In this document: piece by piece, positions 18,395 through 22,207 of the stretch | How the letters are laid out: every line of letters begins with the position of its first letter | Numbering within the stretch: the stretch's first letter is position 1 | Assembly (NCBI GenBank): GCA_000969725.1 | Contig: JXSR01S011581.1 | Strand: one strand, 5' to 3' | From: Ophiothrix spiculata | Lineage: Eukaryota; Echinodermata; Ophiuroidea; Amphilepidida; Ophiotrichidae | Length of the DNA: 22,207 nt | Translations under genes and position numbers: made by a program | The notes under the pieces: model-generated | What the model saw: the letters and a program-made list of their open reading frames with translations, nothing else | Databases searched by the model: none | Told to the model about the DNA's origin: nothing

Positions 18395-18766
18395 GGTCTT
18401 TAAAAGCACTTCTTGTCATATGTTTCTTGACTGTATGGCGTAACATTTCAGAAAAATGAGTACTATTATAATAACTGCTTCGGGTAAACCACTTTCTTGC
18501 AGATTGAAAATGGAAGGCTCAAAGTAACATACATACATTCTTCATGTTTTCGCGATTATGTACATGCGTTTTGATGATTCATGACCAAGTTTTACGTTAT
18601 AATCACAATTCCAGGTTCTGATTTTGTTTGTCTGTATGTTTGATTTTAGTCTGTTTATATGAATGATTGCTTTTACCTCGATGAGAAAGATAGAAAAACA
18701 CATTGAAGTAACAAGAAAATAAGTTTTAACCTAAAAATAGTACTACAAGACCAAATCGGAGAGCTT
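18395..18766. other. 3' flank of the Ig-domain gene; no strong poly(A) signal
   Basis: On the minus strand this should be the 3' UTR of the Ig-superfamily gene. I see no AATAAA in these 370 bases, only a weaker TATAAA variant near 18653-18658. The transcript may end there or run into the repeat at 18394. Confidence 0.4.
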
Positions 18767-21118
18767 TCAGAAATATTTGATTTCTTCATTATCACCCCTG
18801 CCTTCTGGTTTTTTAGAACGATCTGGAGTGTTATGTATGATCATTGTATCTGTAGGTCCTAACTGGAAACCAGAATTAATCAAACCTTGTGCCTTTAATC
18901 TAGTCACATCTTCATATGTAGGTGGGGCTACACTTGGGGCACTATGTGATCCACTAGGCACTTTGTGAACATTGTCCTTTGATGTTATTTCAGCTGAGTT
19001 TCGTACAGGTTGAGTGTCTTGAGTAGTGAAGGCTTTAGATAGAGCTGGTCCGATTGCTGCTCGTGCTCCTGCTGGTAACTTCTTCTTTTTAGGCGCCGCA
19101 ACTGTACTGTTCGGAGAAGCCGATTCCCCTGTATTGATTATAGGGCTTTGATCAGTTACACCGACCGTAATATCTGGCATTTGAAGACCAGGGTACATAA
19201 GTTCTGTTGGTGCATACAAAGCATCTTGTGTTACTGTTACATCAGGGGGATGAGATATTCTCTGTTTTCCTGGACGATTATTTAATGGTGCATATAAAGA
19301 GTCATTACTAGGGCGTTCGGCAGAACTATATACTGGCTCAGTGTTAGCATCGCGCTCTAATGAGCTAAGTGGTGTTCTTTTAAGCGGATGACCACGTGAA
19401 ACAAAAGACCCACTCGCAATTTCTGGTTCTTTCATTTTCTTTCCACGTGCGTATATAGGTTCCCGCACAACAGGACGAGGGATTCTCAACCTTTCACCTT
19501 CAACAGTTTCATTGTCACTAACATCGTCCTCATCGACTAAGTTCTTCATGGCAAATAATAAAGAAGGCGATACACCTGTTTGCTCTAGATGTGATACACC
19601 TGTTTGCTCCAGATGACCATGGTGATTATTGGAATCAATCAACATATCGGTTTGTGAATGTCCTAGAATATCTGTCTGAGACTTCTCAGGTGCAGCGCTG
19701 TGGACGGGGTTTCGAATAACAATGGGATCTGGTCCTCGATTGGGTACAGGGTTCGTGGGTTTGATAGATGGTATTCGAGCATGGGAAGGTGGATGCCCTT
19801 CCCAGTCATACTCTGATGGTTGTTTGGCTTTCTTTGGTCCTCTTCTCCTACAAAAACAACAACAACATATTATAACTACGAGAAAAACAAGAAGCATAAC
19901 AAATCCACTGGCTCCTGACACAACGGCAATAACAAGGATGTTAATTTCGCCTTGGTTTCCTCCTATTGCATTAACATCCGTCGTTATTGATGGAGTATTC
20001 ACATTTCCCGATGGAGTAGTCTGCATTGTTTGTCGTGGTATCAACGTTGTAGTTTGTGTCGTTGGGATAATTACAACAGTTGTTGGCATTTGTATTTCAT
20101 ACGATCCCCGAAAAACAGCTCCAGTATCGGTACGAGTTACTTCACATATAACTAGAGTCCCAATATCAGTCGTTCGTACATCTAGTATCTGTAATACATC
20201 ATTTCCCATCAACGTTTTACGACTTTGCTCAATTGCAGGTTGAGTAAGCCATTCTATAGATCCTAAAAAATCTGGTGTACATTGGAACTCTTCACTATCC
20301 CCTTGCAAAGATAATGGCTCGGTTCTTAAAGTTACAGATACTGATGGTTGACCAGTTGCGACAATGCTAGGTGTAATAGCACACGTCCGTTCTTCCCCCG
20401 GAAAAGCGTCCGGACTGGTCATTGAGCAGGAAAATGTGGCACCATTTAAATCAGAAGTAACAGTTATTTTCTGTTCTAAAGTTATAGTAGGTCCAGTTTT
20501 CGTAGTCTGTCCACCGGTAAGACCTGTCCATTCTAAAGACACACCTGGATTACCTTCAGAAGATGTACATGTCAATGTAAGTACTCTTCCTATTTGTACT
20601 TCTCCTGTTGTATCTATAGAACAGTTTGGATCTTCGGAAGGAAAATATCTCACAGAGATTGTTTCACTTGCAGATGCTAACATTCCGTTTCTTATCGCAT
20701 CAACTGAAGGTTGTTCTAAGTTTAAATCATTAGCAACAATATAACATGTATATAATCCAGAATCTCCAATTTCCAATGTTGAAATTGTTATTTGGTATAT
20801 ATCTGTATCCATATTTGAAGATATGTCTATTGTAAATCGTCCAGAATATTCCTGGCTGGCTACAGAATTGTTTATTGATATCACAGAGTCATCTTTAGTC
20901 CATATGTATGTGTATGTATTATTCTCCGTGTTATTCACGGCTTGTATATTGCATTTCACTACATACGATGTATCTCCTTCACGTGGTGACCCACCTGTTG
21001 CTGGTAACTTCGATGAGATAATAAATTCATTTTGTGCCGATATTATGTTCAATATATCCAGAAAAACTATACAGAATATCACTAGAGTCACATTAACACA
21101 TAGTCTTTTCTCCATCAT
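18767..21118 (-). CDS. Three-Ig-domain single-pass receptor with long tyrosine-motif tail, single exon
   Basis: A 783-residue type I membrane protein from ATGATG at 21118 to TGA at 18767. The frame is open for 24 more codons upstream, but without an ATG, and this start gives a good signal peptide (about 1-28). Ig1 has Cys56, Trp73 and the DSGLYTC hallmark at Cys125. Ig2 has Cys184, Trp197 and Cys231, plus a probable extra pair (Cys166, Cys246). Ig3 has Cys280, Trp290 and Cys325. A Thr-rich stalk (about 345-385) leads to one membrane helix (about 393-417), then CCCCFCRRR, likely palmitoylated and stop-transfer. The 360-residue tail has tyrosines in EPIYAR, EPVYSS, SLYAPL (ITIM-like), ALYAPT and a WW-type PPTYEDV, suggesting signalling or adhesion. 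No orthologue recognised. The lack of introns is unusual for this family. A further non-coding or short 5' exon cannot be excluded. Confidence 0.9.
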   Translation of the reverse strand: MMEKRLCVNVTLVIFCIVFLDILNIISAQNEFIISSKLPATGGSPREGDTSYVVKCNIQAVNNTENNTYTYIWTKDDSVISINNSVASQEYSGRFTIDISSNMDTDIYQITISTLEIGDSGLYTCYIVANDLNLEQPSVDAIRNGMLASASETISVRYFPSEDPNCSIDTTGEVQIGRVLTLTCTSSEGNPGVSLEWTGLTGGQTTKTGPTITLEQKITVTSDLNGATFSCSMTSPDAFPGEERTCAITPSIVATGQPSVSVTLRTEPLSLQGDSEEFQCTPDFLGSIEWLTQPAIEQSRKTLMGNDVLQILDVRTTDIGTLVICEVTRTDTGAVFRGSYEIQMPTTVVIIPTTQTTTLIPRQTMQTTPSGNVNTPSITTDVNAIGGNQGEINILVIAVVSGASGFVMLLVFLVVIICCCCFCRRRGPKKAKQPSEYDWEGHPPSHARIPSIKPTNPVPNRGPDPIVIRNPVHSAAPEKSQTDILGHSQTDMLIDSNNHHGHLEQTGVSHLEQTGVSPSLLFAMKNLVDEDDVSDNETVEGERLRIPRPVVREPIYARGKKMKEPEIASGSFVSRGHPLKRTPLSSLERDANTEPVYSSAERPSNDSLYAPLNNRPGKQRISHPPDVTVTQDALYAPTELMYPGLQMPDITVGVTDQSPIINTGESASPNSTVAAPKKKKLPAGARAAIGPALSKAFTTQDTQPVRNSAEITSKDNVHKVPSGSHSAPSVAPPTYEDVTRLKAQGLINSGFQLGPTDTMIIHNTPDRSKKPEGRGDNEEIKYF

Positions 21119-22207
21119 TGTTTGCAATGTATACAATGTACTAACGAATACTATTTCTTGTCGCAGGCTCTGTCTAATGGTGAGAATCACATACTTTGTT
21201 TATTTCAAACCAACTGTTGTTTCTAGTCATAGCGTGACATGGGTGTGTATCCAAACCACTGAGACCACAATTACACCTTTTCAGGTTCAACAATTTCTGA
21301 CATAACGAACTTGTACTTCCACTTTTCTGAATACAGAGATCGAACTGTCTTTGTAATACGTATACAACGTAGCTAGCCCATTACTGTTTGAAAAGGCTTC
21401 GTTTGTTTTGGTTCGACAAAGAATACCTTTTTAGTTTTCCCTTACACTGAAGGTCAAATATTCTAGTTCATTAGTCACGTACAGTGATTAATTCTTTAGC
21501 AGTATAATTGTTAGTATATGTATATATAATTAGACGTAATTTTTTCCAACATATCACTTTGCAATTAAAACGCCCGATTGGGCGAATACCCTCTATATAC
21601 AATATCAATTAAATATTTGATAAGGATAAAGTGTTATTGATCTTTTTTCTATATGATGCAAAATTATTAATTATTAGATTAACTACGTGTAGTAAATGTC
21701 GTTAAATTTCAATCTATATGAAATGAATTTAGAACACATGTTGCATAAATAGAAAAGAAGTCGTGTAAACTGTTAATGCATTTACTGCATTGATGATTTA
21801 TACGTGAGTATGTTTCAATGTTGATAGTCTTAACAATCCTTAAAGAACAAACTGGATTATTATTACAGATAGTTCCATATTGTAATTGTCGAAAAGTATA
21901 TTGGTATGTAATACATGAGAAAAACGATTACCAAGTTAGAAACTATTTTCTACCAAATGTATATTGAAAGCGTTTTGTTAGAACAGTTTGCGAATAAAAT
22001 CGCCTTATCCATCATTGGAATAATGGCAGTCTTGTAACATTTAAAAGCATAATGACGAAAGATTGATTTATGGAACATTCTTGGGGGAACATTTGACGGT
22101 AATATAGTATTTGTGTCACATTTTTATATTTCAGGTAACAGTGATGGTTATTTCAAATTCAGGGTGGTGAACCTATCTAGCACTATTTCATTTTCAGACT
22201 AGCAGGT
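21119..22207. other. 5' flank of the Ig-domain gene; no gene recognised
   Basis: AT-rich. The open frame continues to 21190 on the minus strand but without an ATG, so this part is read as 5' UTR or leader. No clear promoter element. A TATATATAATTA stretch near 21520 is too generic to call. A small hairpin GCCCGATTGGGC lies near 21572. Nothing else supportable. Confidence 0.5.

Noticed and set aside
21119..21190. Start of the Ig receptor at 21190
   Set aside because: The codon there is GTG. The first ATG in frame is at 21118 and gives a proper signal peptide.
19722..21305. Three long plus-strand frames (173, 126, 160 codons)
   Set aside because: They are shadows on the opposite strand of the Ig-receptor exon, whose domains, membrane helix and stop are coherent.
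21510..21535. TATA box for the Ig-receptor gene
   Set aside because: It is only a generic TATATA run about 400 bases from the start codon in AT-rich DNA, with no supporting initiator or CpG context.

Overview
The window is animal nuclear DNA: AT-rich, low in coding density, with GT-AG introns and dense small transposons. It carries the 5' part of a MASP/C1r/C1s-type complement protease gene, an immunoglobulin-superfamily receptor gene, and an L2/CR1-type LINE. That set, with hAT-, mariner- and piggyBac-like MITEs and poly-G tracts, fits an invertebrate deuterostome such as an acorn worm or a relative. I cannot fix the species from sequence alone.

Left third (1-8670, minus strand): a MASP-like gene. 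Six coding exons can be joined with matching splice phases: 8670-8654, 6708-6480, 2760-2583, 2079-1957, 1831-1638 and 442-286. They give 299 codons reading signal peptide, CUB1, calcium-binding EGF, CUB2. The CCP modules and serine protease domain must lie beyond the left edge. Its introns hold most of the mobile DNA on this side: a short TACCGTAA element (2208-2318), a foldback transposon (2976-5579) split by a 5'-truncated LINE (3368-5233), a TA-flanked MITE (6183-6436), a hAT MITE (6925-7297) and a decayed LINE tail (7399-7966).

Middle (8671-18400): no convincing host gene. It is a patchwork of short non-autonomous elements, many with visible target duplications. Three elements have CCGGG ends and 8-9 bp duplications, two of them with internal tandem repeats (9706-10216, 11235-11540, 16172-16504). 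One is a second copy of the TA MITE (11710-11952). One is a TIR pair without a visible duplication (13170-13690). Three are TTAA-flanked MITEs of different families (13761-14142, 16657-16952, 17951-18298). One is an ACAGG-ended foldback (17193-17450). One is an outer element (17578-18394) that contains the third TTAA MITE.

Right end (18767-21118, minus strand): a single uninterrupted reading frame for a three-Ig-domain, single-pass receptor with a long tyrosine-motif tail. The last kilobase is its 5' flank. The two host genes lie on the same strand about 10 kb apart. Both look extracellular or immune/adhesion related, but nothing here shows that they work together.
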